The notes under the pieces are model-generated. The model was not told the origin of the DNA, searched no databases, and saw nothing but the letters and a program-made list of their open reading frames with translations. A DNA stretch of 64,000 bases from NCBI GenBank assembly GCA_032622095.1, contig CP136063.1:29762987-29826986 (forward strand), given 5' to 3'. Origin of the DNA: Siphonodentalium dalli. Taxonomy: Eukaryota; Mollusca; Scaphopoda; Gadilida; Siphonodentaliidae. Position numbers and translations under genes: made by a program. Positions 11,832 through 25,067 of the stretch are shown here, in pieces; the first letter of the stretch is position 1, and each line of letters opens with the position of its first letter.

Positions 11832-12904
11832 ATTAGTTGTTTGTATTGTTTTGTTCCACAGATATAAGCGATAATGAGTATAATTAAAGTTTATTTGTGA
11901 CAAAATTGCACAATATAATTTCTGGTGTCTGTTAACAGTAACCACTATTGTTCGTTAGCTGAACAAACACACATTTTTAGACCAGAAAATATTCTAAATA
12001 AAATTAATATTAATCGATAGAAGCATTTCCGGACAGGAGTCTTCGATTCAAATCTAATATTTTATACCCTGGTAACTATATAATACATGTTTACAAATAG
12101 ATAATCCACCTTTAAATAGTTGCGTTGGTATACAATATTAATGGATATGAACTGAAGACCCATGTCCAGAAAAGCTTCTATCAATTAACATTGATTTTAT
12201 TTCGAATATTAAATCGGGACCGTTCATGTTACTATTTTTAGAACAGACCATTCGGATGATACCATATTGCGATATACTAGAGCACTGGTCTGTTCCTACG
12301 GCTACGCACCGAAAGTCAAATGTCATAGATATGTTGTTTGTATTGTTTTGTTCCACAGATATAAGCGCTAATAAGTATAACAATTTTGTCACAAATAAAC
12401 GTTAAAGGTGGATTATCTCTGTGGAACAAAACAATACAAACAACCAAAATGTGACATTTGACATTCGTTGCGTAGCCGTAAGAACAGCCCAGTGCTCTAT
12501 ATCGCAATACGGTCTCATCCATATGGTCGGTTCTAAAAATAGTAACATAAACGGGCCCGATTTAATATTCGAAATAAAATCAATATTAATTGATAGAAGC
12601 TTTTCCGGACATAGGTCTTCTGTTCATATCTATTATTTTATACCCACGCAACTATTTAAAATTTGTTATTTAAAGAGATAATCCATCTTTAATTAAATAA
12701 AATTTCTGGTCTCTGTTAACGGTAACCACTATTGTTCGTTAGCTGAACAAACACACCTTTTTAGACCAGAAAATATTCGAAATAAAATTAATATTAATTG
12801 ATAGAAGCATTTCCGGACAGGAGTCTTCGATTAAAATCTAATATTTTATACCCCGGTATTGGCCGGTAACTATATAATAAATGTTACAAAGAGATAATCC
12901 ACCT
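11832..12904. mobile_element. Mosaic of several TTAA-family MITE pieces
   Basis: At least four pieces in alternating orientation are joined at TTAA: right half to 12111, left interior 12116-12400, a short right terminus at 12406-12420, an interior-to-left piece to 12691, and a right half ending at 12904 before TTAA. The joint at 12112-12115 uses the same TTAA inside the element as the nested insertion at 906. The mosaic is duplicated at 48497-49653. Confidence 0.7.
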
Positions 12905-13968
12905 TTAACGATGGGAACTATTTTATACCGAATACAACACTTTACGAAAGTACTTGGTACGCGTGGAAATGACGATAAATACAAAATATTTAGGTGATGG
13001 GCGATTAACGAAAATTAGTTTTCGACGCCACCGATGAAGAGTTAATATGAAAATAGAATGATAGATTAATACATGCGCAATATAATAAAGTTTATACTCA
13101 CCAAACATACATCATGTATATGCAGGAAATGTGATGATTGTATCATATATTTATAAACATAACAATAGCAATAAAAATTCAAATTCACGATGTGTTCAGT
13201 TTGGTTTCTGTTTCAGTTCATTTTGTATCTGTCAATATCATCTGTTGGTTTCAAGCCGAGAGTTCCGGTTCATTTTCCGGCACGAAATTATCGCCGTCTC
13301 TGGTTCCGGTTACTTAGATTGTATTGACCACAAACCCAATTTTACAAACATCTTGTCTGTAGTTGGTGAAATTTCCATCAGTTGAACGACATATATTCTT
13401 TATTGGCCCTTTTTGGGGAGACAAATGTTGTGACTCTTAACTGCCCGGTAGCATACTTACTCACATGTAGGCTGTGCATTCAACTATCGTTTCGTGGATG
13501 GTGCTTCTAATCACAACCACATATTTAGACGCACGTTTTTGCGCACAAGACGAAATTTCCTTTGTTCGATTGATACGAGATCCTTCCTTATGTTCTTCTT
13601 GTTTTTAACTATCCACCCATTTAGGGTAAAGCATTATGGTATGTACATATGTACAGTATCTAGATTGATAAAACAACAATTGGATACATGTCACGGAGAC
13701 GAGCAGGTCTGACTTTCAGTGTGTGCAAAATTTCAGGTGTGAACAGTTCACAAATATCTTTAGTCAAGAGACGGAGATCGGTATCTTGAACGGTCTCGCT
13801 GCCACGGACGAGGAGAAATCATTGAACATCGATGGACCAAGAATGAACTGCAGCTTATCAATAAATATAGCCACTACACGAGATAAACAGCGGATATATA
13901 TGACTAATCGGTATCTGACGTCACGAGACACACAGCGGATATATAGGACTATCTGACTATTCTACACA

Positions 13969-15218
13969 ATGGGGGATGCTAATCTGAATAACCATGAGAC
14001 CGCCGCACATGTAATAAACGACATGACTGTGATGTATGTGGGAAACTGTTCGCCACTTCAGGCAACTTGGTGAGACATAAGAGAATCCACACCGGAGATA
14101 AACCTTATCGTTGTGATATATGCGGGGAATCATTTATTCGATCTGACATATTGGTGATACATATGAGCATCCACACCGGAGATAAACCTTACCGTTGTGA
14201 TATATGCTGGAAATCGTTTAATACATCGAGCTACTTGGTGACACATAAGAGGATCCACACCGGAGATAAACCTTACCGCTGTGATATATGCGGGAAATCA
14301 TTTAATCAATCGAGCGATGTCGTGGCACATAAGAGAATCCACACCGGCGATAAGCCTTACAGTTGTGATATATGTGGGAAATCATCTAATACATCGCGCG
14401 ACTTGGTGACACATATGAGAATCCACACCGGAGATAAACCTTACCATTGTGATATATGCGGGAAATTGTTTACTACTTATAGCTATTAGGTGACACATAA
14501 GAGAATCCACACCAAAGATAAACCTTACCGCTGTGATATATGCGGGAAATCATCTAATACATCGCGCGACTTGGTGACACATATGAGAATCCACACTGGA
14601 GATAAACCTTATCGTTGTGATATATGCGGGAAATCGTTTAATACATCGAGCTACTTGGTGACACATAAAAGAATCCACACCGGAGATAAACCTTACCATT
14701 GTGATATATGCGGGAAATCGTTTAACACTTCGAGCAACTTGGTGACACATAAGAGAATCCACACCGGAGATAAACCTTACCGCTGTGATATATGCGGGAA
14801 ATCATCTAATACATCGCGCAACTTGTTGACACATATGAGAATCCACACCGGAGATAAACCTTACCATTGTGATATATGCGGGAAATCGTTTAATACTTTG
14901 AGCAACTTGGTGACACATAAGAGAATCCACACCGGAGATGAACCTTACCGTTGTGGTATATGCGGGAAATCATTTAATGAATCGAGCGTCTTGGTGATAC
15001 ATAAGAGAATCCACACCAGAGATAAACCTAACCATTGTGATATATGCGGGAAATCATTTAATCAATCGATCAACTTGGTGACACTTAAGAGAATCCACAC
15101 CGGAGATGAACCTTACCGTTGTGGTATATGCGGGAAATCATTTGATCAATTGAGCATTTTGACGACACATAAAAGAGTCCACACCGGAGATAGCTCCACA
15201 TACATCTCTCCAAATTGA
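13969..15218 (+). pseudogene. ZNF2: C2H2 zinc-finger gene, frameshifted and nonsense-mutated
   Basis: About 14 fingers of 28 residues follow the common N-terminal start. A 1-bp deletion near 14005, seen by comparison with ZNF3, takes the frame out before the first finger. The finger frame reopens at 14067 and stops at a TAG (14487-14489) where a Leu codon was. It then continues in phase to the family C-terminus GDSSTYISPN. One finger has CDICWKSF (Gly to Trp), and the [13 protein letters not shown] finger has lost its first zinc-binding His. Several fingers have Ser instead of the core Phe. A TATA-like box is at 13940. Probably inactive. Confidence 0.75.
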
Positions 15219-15234
15219 ATTCCTGATGTTAAAT

Positions 15235-15345
15235 ATGTTCGGCGAAGGAGGATTGGAAACAATCTTAGATTCCAATGACAGAGCGGAAAAGGAGGGCAGA
15301 ATGAATCTTATCCCTAAATTACTATTTATGTGGCTTCAAGGGTAA
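15235..15345 (+). other. Small 36-residue frame downstream of ZNF2
   Basis: A 36-codon frame containing GGLETILDSNDRAEKEG and ending LWLQG-like then stop follows the zinc-finger stop by 16 bp. The same frame is open after ZNF3 (23413-23523) and ZNF5 (60725-60835), and its start is seen at 9371. Most differences between copies change the residue, so conservation probably reflects recent duplication. It may be 3' untranslated sequence. Confidence 0.3.
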
Positions 15346-15530
15346 AAGATATTTGATTTGAGTCGAGGAACCTATCAGAATAAATCTTCTTCGTAAATTA
15401 GCTTTGCACTATGAACTGTATGATTGGGAGGCCTTGCTCAAATTATATGCAGTACTAGTATGCAGTGGATTCCGCACATAGAGTTTGGTGAAAGCTCATG
15501 GGAAAATAACCCCAGTGAAGATCCATTTAT

Positions 15531-15880
15531 ACTTACTATTAGAACGGTATACATGAGACCCTGCGTATCAGTAGCCCCTTTCTTACTATTAGAACGGTAT
15601 ACATGATACACTATGTATCAGTAGCTCCATTCTTACTATTATAACGGTACACATGAGACCCCATGTGTCAGTAGCCCCATTCTTACTATTAGAACGGTAT
15701 ACATGAGACCCAATGTATCAGTAGCCACGTTCTTACTATTATAACGGTATACATGAGACCCTATGTATCAGTAGCCCCATTCTTAATATTATAACGGTAT
15801 ACACGATACCCTATGTATCAGTAGCTGCATTCTTACTATTAGAACGGTATACATGAGACCCAATGTATCAGTATCTCCAT
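15531..15880. repeat. 50-bp minisatellite, 7 units
   Basis: Seven head-to-tail 50-bp units contain 'acttactattagaacggtat' and 'atgtatcagtagc'. The paralogous flanks near 600, 9575, 23705 and 61020 have only one unit or part of one, so the expansion is specific to this copy. An isolated half unit lies at 16281-16320. Confidence 0.85.
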
Positions 15881-16101
15881 TCCTGTAACCACGCCTCGTT
15901 GATAGAGGGTAACTAACGATTCGTATCAATATGAGTTATTTCATTAGATATGTATCCGAAATGGTTAATTGGTTAATTCTGTTATTCGTGGTCGCATTTT
16001 GTTACAAATGTATGCTTAAATGTCGTGTTAGATTTAATGTAACATACACAATTCCCGTATTCTTTTCCCAAGGATGATAGTCATACAGCCATCCGCCTTA
16101 A

Positions 16102-16980
16102 ATCATTCATGTTTATTGTGAAATAATTTGCACGACATCCCACCGATTTCGAAGAACAAATCTTACTTGAACGCGAATAAATGTAAAATGTGTCCGACGG
16201 CGATCCTCTCACTCGTGGGTACCAATCTTGTTGTCATTTTAATAGAAATGACCAATGTTGGGTCCTAGTATTGCAAATATATACTTACTGATAGAACGGT
16301 ATACATGAGACCCAATGTACCAAATATGGTATGTTAGTTTACAACACCAAAATACAGATCTTTCCTGTCCGAGCAGATATATCAACCATACTTTGTCGGT
16401 TCGAATTTGTCATGGTGGTGGTATGCCAGCACCGCCGGTTCAATCTCTTGTTTGCAATTGATTTTGATACATCAAAGTTGTTGGCAGGATATTTTCAAAC
16501 CAGTGGAATAAGATACATACCAATGACCCATTAAAGCACCACCCTCATATGCATATTACTTGGTGTATTTAAGACTTACGAATAAATCACCGATTTGACT
16601 CGGAAAATTGTTATATGTATCATTTTACCATCATCTCTTAAAGGTACTCAATCCGATTAAGCACCCCTAACTTACTTTTTCTTTGGCTCTATGGGTAATA
16701 ATATTTGATTCGAGTCGATGAACCTATACATCAAAGCTCAGAGTGGTCAGATATTTATTTTTTACGTTTGTAATTTTCTCGAGATAATTGCCACAGAAAC
16801 ACTTATTCAGACGGACGAAGATGGATAACTCTGAACTCAAGTGGTAATAATAACGCAATTTTTACCGAGAACATTCTTTTGATGGCGTGTTCTGGGCCAC
16901 AAACAATAGAAATAACAAAACTTCAAAAATTGATATCTGATCACTGAGCGTTGATGGGTAGGTTCCTCGACTCGAATTAA
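16102..16980. other. Spacer, no gene recognised
   Basis: Contains a copy of the 'gattcgagtcgatgaacc' motif at 16709 and its inverted counterpart near 16961. The same motif is found in the zinc-finger 3' flanks (15356, 23531, 60843). Confidence 0.35.
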
Positions 16981-17107
16981 TTATTCGAAATAAAATTAAT
17001 ATTAAATCGATAGAAGCATTTCTGGACAAGAGTCTTCGATTCAGATCTAATATTTTATACCCCAGTAATTATATAAAACATGCTTAGAAAGAGATAATCC
17101 TCCTTTA
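16981..17107 (+). mobile_element. MITE right-end fragment
   Basis: Right 127 bp of the TTAA-family element, ending at TTAA near 17105. Confidence 0.65.
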
Positions 17108-17116
17108 ACATGAACT

Positions 17117-17588
17117 GGTAAAGTACGGCAATTTTCTAACGTTGCTATTTTTTTCGACTCCGAGCTGAGGTACCTACTGAAATGTGCCAAAATTTGGTAT
17201 AAAACACAGAAATCAGTATGAAGCTCTAACATAAAATTCCATGTTGATTAATATATACTATACAGGGGCCCTAGATGATACATGGGGAGAACGACACCCG
17301 AAAAGACATGTGCTTACTGTCGTTCTTCATTAATATATACTATACAGGGGCCCTAGATGATACATGGGGAGAGCGATACCCGAAAAGACATGTGCTTACT
17401 GTCGTTCTTCCGTGTGTATTACCTTGTTCAATTTATATTATGTATATTATATATTTGGTGGATAAATAAACTATGCTTAAACCAAGTACCACAATTTGCT
17501 AACGTTGCGATTTTTTTCGACTTCTAGCAGAGGTAGCTACTGAAATGTGCCAAAATTGGTTATAAAACACAAAAATCAGTATGAGGCT
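17117..17588. repeat. Direct repeats around an 82-bp tandem duplication
   Basis: A stretch of roughly 110 bp starting 'caattttctaacgttgc' (about 17120-17228) recurs at about 17487-17585. Between them an 82-bp unit starting 'attaatatatactatac' occurs twice head to tail (17247-17328 and 17329-17410). No gene seen. Confidence 0.7.
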
Positions 17589-17845
17589 CCTGGGTTGGGA
17601 GAAAAATAATCCACCATGACCCGGGAAGTGGGCGTGGAAAAATCTCACCTTCGAGTTCAGACTATGGGCGAGCCTCGTTTTCGGCAGAAATATATCCCCC
17701 ATCGGGGTGATATCGTTCCACCCCACACCCCAGGTCAATATGGATAATACTATTCTCATCTCAACCCAACTTCTCCTGAACGTGCACTGCACCCACGTTT
17801 TTCGCATTCAGAATTTTTATTTCTGACATTCCATTCAGGCTTTCG

Positions 17846-17923
17846 ATTAAAGGTGCATTATCTCTTTGTAAACATGTAATATATAGTTACCGGAGTATAA
17901 AATATTAGATCCGAATCGAAGAG
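17846..17923 (-). mobile_element. MITE terminal fragment cut by the next element
   Basis: Right terminus of the TTAA family beginning AGGTGCATTATCTC after TTAA. It breaks off at 'gaatcgaag', where the inverted-repeat element begins. Confidence 0.65.
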
Positions 17924-20079
17924 TTATCTAAGAGTACGTTTATTTTTCTTTTAGAGTTATTGTTCTTAGGTTTAAAAAAGTGCAGGCCGGCCCCCGCTCC
18001 CCCGTTCTACGTGGTGGGGGTCTCATGCACTCCATCCATATCCTGTATTTCTTACATATTATCCCCTACGTGTATATCGCTCACTCGCTCTTGTGTCCCT
18101 CTCCCCTATTGCTCATTTGATCTTCTTCCCTCTTCCCTATTACTCACTTGCTCTTTATCGTGTCCCCACTTGTTCACTTGCTCTTTTTCCCTCTCCCATA
18201 TTGCCCACTTGCTCTTCTTTCCTCTCCATATTGCTCACTTGTTTTTCCCCTCTCCTCACATGCTCTTCTCTCTCCTCACTTGCTCACTTGCTATTTTTCC
18301 CTCTCCTTACTTGCCCACTTGATCTTTTCCCTCTCATCACTTGCTTTTTTCCCTTTCCTCACTTGCTCACTTGCTCTTTTTCTTTCTCCTCACTTGCTCT
18401 TTTCCCTCTCCCCACTTGCTCTTTTCCCTCTCATCACTTGCTCTTTTTCCCTCTCCTCACTTGCTCTTTTTCCCTCTCCTCACTTGCTCTTTTTCCTTTC
18501 CTATATTGCTCACTTCCTCTTTTTCATCTCCCCACTTGCTCACTTCCTCTTTTTCCCTCTCCCCACTTGCTCACTTGCTCGTTTTACCTCTCCTCACTTG
18601 CTCTGTTTTCCTCTCCTCTATTGCTCACTTCCTCTTTTCCTCTCCTCACTTGCTCACTTGTTTTTTCCCTCTCCTCTATTGCTCACTTCCTCTTTTTCCT
18701 TTCCCATATTGCTCACTTGCTCTTTTCCCTCTCCTCACTTGCTCACTCACTTGCTCTTTTTCCCTCTCCTCACTTGCTCACTTGCTCTTTTTCCCTTTGC
18801 TCACTTGCTCTTTTCCCTTTGCTCACTTGCTCTTTTTCTTTCTCCTCACTTGCTCACTTGATCTTTTTCCCTCTCCTCGCTTGCTCACTTGCTCTTTTCC
18901 CTTTCCTCTATTGCTCACTTCCTCTTTTTCCTCTCCTCACTTGCTCACTTCCTCTTTTTCCCTCTCCTCACTTGCTAGCATGTTCTTTTCCCTCTCCTCT
19001 CTTGCTCGTTTTCCCTCTCCTCATTTGCTTTTTTTCTCTCCTCTATTGCTCATTTCTTCTTTTCCCCTCTTCACTGCCTCACTTGTTTTTCCCTCTCCTC
19101 TATTGCTCACTTCCTCTTTTTCCTCTCCCCTATTGCCCACTTGCTATTTTCCATCTCCTCACTTGCTCACTTGCTCTTTTTCCCTCTCCTCACTTGTTCA
19201 CTTGCTCTTTTCCCTCTCCTCACTTGCTCTTTTTTCCTCTTCTCAGTTGTTCACTTGTTTTTCCCTTTCATCACTTGCTCACTTGCTCTTTTTCCCTCTC
19301 CTCACTTGCTCTTTGTCCCTCTCCTCTATTGCTCACTTCCTCTTTTTCCTTTCCCATATTGCTCACTTGCTCTTTTCCCTCTCCTAGCTTGCTCACTCAC
19401 TTGCTCTTTTTCCCTCTCCTCACTTGCTCACTTGCTCTTTTTCCCTTTGCTCACTTGCTCTTTTCCCTTTGCTCACTTGCTCTTTTTCTTTCTCCTCACT
19501 TGATCTTTTTCCCTCTCCTCACTTGCTCACTTGCTCTTTTTCCCTTTCATCTATTGCTCACTTCCTCTTTTTCCTCTCCTCACTTGCTCACTTCCTCTTT
19601 TTCCCTCTCCTCACTTGCTCACATGTTCTTTTCCCTCTCCTCTCTTGCTCGTTTTCCCTCTCCTCATTTGCTTTTTTTCTCTCCTCTATTGCTCATTTCT
19701 TCTTTTCCCCTCTTCACTGCCTCACTTGTTTTTCCCTCTCCTCTATTGCTCACTTCCTCTTTTTCCTCTCCCCTATTGCCCACTTGCTATTTTCCATCTC
19801 CTCACTTGCTCACTTGCTCTTTTTCCCTCTCCTCACTTGTTCACTTGCTCTTTTCCCTCTCCTCACTTGCTCTTTTTTCCTCTTCTCAGTTGTTCACTTG
19901 TTTTTCCCTTTCATCACTTGCTCACTTGCTCTTTTTCCCTCTCCTCACTTGCTCTTTGTCCCTCTCCTCTATTGCTCACTTTCTCTTTTTCCTCTCCCCC
20001 ATTACTCAGGGGCCGGCCTGTGCTTTTTTAAACCTAAGAACAATAACTCTAAAAGAAAAATAAATGTACTCTTAGATAA
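17924..20079. mobile_element. Element with 71-bp terminal inverted repeats and a pyrimidine minisatellite core
   Basis: The left end 17924-17994 and the right end 20009-20079 are inverted copies with three mismatches. They begin TTATCTAAGAGTAC and run to GGCCGGCCCC. Everything between is nearly pure pyrimidine on the + strand. No transposase frame and no clear target duplication were found. It looks like a foldback-type or non-autonomous DNA element whose core became a minisatellite, inserted into a MITE fragment. Confidence 0.7.
18060..20005. repeat. Pyrimidine-rich minisatellite, about 1.95 kb
   Basis: Modules of the type CTCACTTG and CTCTTTTTCCCTCTC alternate throughout. A higher-order duplication of about 644 bp is visible: the 'atgttcttttccctctcc' block at 18979 recurs at 19623. 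Several frames stay open over hundreds of codons only because the sequence has so few purines. These frames translate to Leu/Ser/Phe/Pro low-complexity sequence and are not credible genes. Confidence 0.85.
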
Positions 20080-20690
20080 GCGTTTGTATATACCACACCA
20101 CATTCTCTCTTCTTTCCGCTCCTAAAGGGACGATAGTTCTTCCCATAATTCGAGATAATTCACGGGTTCGATTTATAAACGATATTTATTAATATTTAAG
20201 CTTGAGATAATTCAACCGATTTCAAATCATAAAACCAGTAGTGTGAGAAAATATGGTACATTTTAGCCTAAATTATTTACAAATAGATATATCACCCCTG
20301 GTCAAGTGGTCCTGCTAGTCTGATATGATGTTGGTGATCCTGTTGAATTGGTATGGTGATGGTAGGGCAAACTGATGCTGTTACAAAAAAGTACCATTAT
20401 TTTTCCTAAAGTTGTCGTTTTGGCTTTGTTTGGCTAAACAGAACGATTTGAGAAAAATGCCAGTGTCTATGAAACATTCAAGAACAATTTAAAAAAAAAC
20501 CTCAACAAAGGCTGTGCTAGTGTTTGCAAAACAACATGAATAGCCATCCTTATTATAGTCAAATCACAATTAATACAGCCAGTATTGAAATATTTTGCAA
20601 AATATATGATTTTGAATGTTCGATACAATTATGTTCAGATTATTGGAACACCTCAATCATATGTTTAGAAAAAAATAAGGGTACTTTTTC
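20080..20690. other. Spacer, no gene recognised
   Basis: AT-rich sequence without a match noticed elsewhere in the window. Confidence 0.35.
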
Positions 20691-20694
20691 TTAA

Positions 20695-21220
20695 AGATGT
20701 ATTATCTCTTTAAATAACAAATTTTAAAAAGTTAAAAATTGCGTTGGTATACAATAATAGATATGAACTGAACACCCCTGTCCAGAAAAGCTTCTATCAA
20801 TTAACATTGATTTTATTTCGAATATTAAATCGGGACCGTTCATGTTACTATTTTTAGAACAGACCATTCGGATGATACCATATTGCGATATAGAGCACTG
20901 GGCTTTTTCTACCGCTACGCACCGAAAGTCAAATGTCATAGATCTGTTGTTTGTATTGTTTTGTTCCACAGATATAAGCACTAATAAGTATAACAATTTT
21001 GTCACAAATAAACGTTAATTAACAAAAATTTCTGGTCTCTGTTAACGGTAACCACTATTTTTCGTTAGCTGAACAAACACACCTTTTTAGACCAGAAAAT
21101 ATTCGAAATAAAATTGATATTAATCGATAGAAGCATTTCCGGACAGGAGTCTTCAATTAAAATCTGATATTTTATACCCCGTAACTATATAATACATGTT
21201 TACAAAGAGATAATCCACCT
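20695..21220 (+). mobile_element. TTAA-family MITE, complete copy
   Basis: Flanked by TTAA at 20691-20694 and 21221-21224. It has the left end AGATGTATTATCTC and the usual right end, and belongs to the subfamily with 'gcgttggtatac' and an extra 'gtataacaattttgtcac' part. Confidence 0.8.
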
Positions 21221-21224
21221 TTAA

Positions 21225-22264
21225 CAATGGGAACTATTTTATACCGAATACGAACACTTTACGAAGGTACTTGGTACACGTGGAAATGACGATAAATAAA
21301 AAACATTTATGTGATGGGCGATTAACGAAAATTAGTTTTCGACGCCACCGATGAAGAGTTAATATGAAAATAGAATGATAGATTAATACATGCGCAATAT
21401 AATCAAGTTTATACTCACCAAACATACATGTATATGCAGGAAATGTGATGATTGTATCAAATATTTATAAACATAACAATAGCAATAAAAATTCAAATTT
21501 ACGATGTGTTCAGTTTGGTTTCTGTTTCAGTTCATTTTGTATCTGTCAATATCATCTGTTGGTTTCAAGCCGAGAGTTCGGGTTCATTTTCCAGCACGAA
21601 ATTATCGCCGTCTCTGGTTCCGGTTACTTAGATTGTATTGACCACAAACCCAATTTTACAAACATCTTGTCTGTAGTTGGTGAAATTTCCATCAGTTGAA
21701 CGACATATATTCTTTATTGGCCCTTTTTGGGGAGACAAATGTTGTGACTCTTAACTGCCCGGTAGCATACTTACTCACATGTAGGCTGTGCATTCAAATA
21801 TCGTTTCGTGGATGGTGCTTCTAATCACAACCACATATTTAGACGCACGTTTTTGCGCACAAGACGAAATTTCCTTTGTTCGATTGATACGAGATCCTTC
21901 CTTATGTTCTTCTTTTTAACTATCCACCCATTTAGGGTAAAGCATTCTGGTATATACATATGTACAGTATCTAGATTGATAAAACAACAATTGGATACAG
22001 GTCTGACTATCAGTCTGTGCAAAATTTTAAGTGTGAACAAGTGAATATCTTTAGCCAAGAGACGGAGATCGGTATCTTGAACGGTGTCATTGCCACGGAC
22101 GAGGAGAAATCATTGAACATCGATGGACCAAGAATGAACTGCAGCTTATCTATAAATATGGCCACTACACGAGATAAACAGCGGATATACGGTATATGAC
22201 TAATCGGTATCTGACGTCACGAGACACACAGCGGATATATAGGACTATCTGACTATTCTACACA
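21225..22264 (+). other. ZNF3 upstream flank
   Basis: Matches 12909-13968 upstream of ZNF2. An 84-codon frame (21445-21699; 13131-13385 upstream of ZNF2) differs mainly at residue-changing positions between the two copies, so it is not supported as a gene. A TATA-like TATATA is at 22236-22241. Confidence 0.5.
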
Positions 22265-23396
<1,132 letters not shown>

Positions 23397-23412
23397 ATTC
23401 GTGACATTTAAT

Positions 23413-23523
23413 ATGTTCGTCGAAGAAGGATTGGAAACAATCTTAGATTCAAATGACAGACCGGAAAAGGAGGGCAGAATGAATCTTATCCCTAAATTAC
23501 TATTTCTGTGGCTTCAAGGGTAA
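23413..23523 (+). other. Small 36-residue frame downstream of ZNF3
   Basis: Counterpart of the frame after ZNF2, with several residue changes (for example Ala to Pro at position 18). Confidence 0.25.
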
Positions 23524-23988
23524 AAGATATTTGATTCGAGTCGAGGAACCTATCTATCAGAATGAATCTTCCTCGTAAATTAGCTTTGCACTATGAACTT
23601 TATGATTGGATGGCCTTGCTTAAATACTATGTGGCATGCAGTGGATTCCGCACATAGAGTTTGGTCAACGCGCATGGGATGATAACCCGATGCAGTAAAG
23701 ATCCATTTATACTTACTATTACATGAGACCCAATGTATCAGTAGCTCCGTTCCTGTAACCACGCCGCGTTGATAGAGAGTAAATTCGATTTGTATCAACA
23801 TGAGTTATTTCATTAGATATGTATCCGAAATGGTTAATTGGTTAATTCTGTTATTCGCGGTCGCATTTTGTTACAAATACCCATAGCGAGCGCCATGTAT
23901 GCTTAAATGTCGTGTTAGATTTAATGTAACATACACAATTGCCTTATTGTTTTACCAAAGATGATAGTCATACAGCCATCCGCCTTAA

Positions 23989-24452
23989 AGATGGATTATG
24001 TCTTTAAATAAAAAAATTTAAATAGTTGCGTAGGTATAAAATAATAGACATGAACGGAATACCCCTGTCTGGAGAAGCTTCTATCAATTAATATTGATTT
24101 TATTTCGAATATTAAATCGGGACCGTTCATGTTACTATTTTTAGAACAGACCATTCGGATGATACCATATTGCGATATAGAGCACTGGGCTGTTCCTATG
24201 GCTACGCAACGAAAGTCAAATGTCACAGATTGGTTGTTTGTATTGTTTTGTTCCAAAGATAGACGCACTAATAGGTATAATGAACGTTTATTTGTGACAA
24301 AATTGTTACATAAAATGTATGGTCTCTGTTAACAGTAACCACTATTGTTCGTTAGCTGAACAAACACATCTTTTTAGACCAGAAAATATTCGAAATAAAA
24401 TTAATATTAATCGATAGAAGCATTTTTGGACAGGAGTCTTCGATTCAAATTT
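23989..24452 (+). mobile_element. TTAA-family MITE, right end truncated
   Basis: Follows TTAA at 23985-23988 and breaks off at the same point as its paralog at 1987. The single TTAA near 24008 is the empty site of the nested insertion seen in the partner. Confidence 0.75.
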
Positions 24453-25067
24453 TGTTTCACATATAGAAGGTGGCATATAATTGGTAGGTGGCTGTCGGTG
24501 CCCGTATACATGTTGTATATTACTTATGATCAAATGTTTCTTTATGATTATGCATGGAAGCTTCAAGAATAAATAATTCCACTATATATCTAGTTTTCTC
24601 TCAGCTGCAATTGTGTTCGTTTGGCTTCAAACAGTATAATTGCGGTTGAGAGAATTCTGGAACAGACTATAGTTGGAACGGCGGAAGAAGGGTAACTCTT
24701 CCACGTCCTTTCTTGGAGTTTCCATGCGGGAACGACAAACAATTTATTCGAGTTGAACATTTTCTTAATTATTGACCCACCCGCCACTCCCATTACATGT
24801 TTGTTTAATTAATATAGGCGGGCATTCCATAGTTTTGACTCACGGATGCCGGCATCCACTTCCCTTTTTCACACCACACATTGCTGTGCAACACTCTGCA
24901 GGGGAAATTTTGTTTCACCTATAGAAGGTGGCATATAATTGGTAGGTGGCTGTCGGTGCCCGTATACATGTTGTATATTAATTATGATCAAATGTTTCTT
25001 TATGATTATGCATGGAAGCTTCAAGAATAAATAATTCCACTATATATCTAGTTTTCTCTCAGCTGCA
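24453..25067. mobile_element. Possible TRIM-like element, duplicate copy
   Basis: 157-bp direct repeats at 24453-24609 and 24911-25067 with the same TG...CA ends and the same purine run before the second repeat. Confidence 0.4.

Larger units (their letters stand above)
12116..16101. repeat. Segmental duplication carrying ZNF2 (partner 20730-23990)
   Basis: Continuous match from the MITE part through the upstream flank, ZNF2/ZNF3 and their 3' flanks. It ends at the TTAA at 16098-16101, which is occupied by a MITE in the partner. Confidence 0.8.

Noticed and set aside
13131-13385. 84-codon frame shared by two zinc-finger upstream regions
   Set aside because: The differences I see between the two copies (four) all change the residue, and there is no domain. 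Not supported as a gene.
18093-20063. Open frames of 233-656 codons in all three + strand frames
   Set aside because: They lie in a pyrimidine minisatellite with almost no stop-forming purines and encode only Leu/Ser/Phe/Pro repeats.
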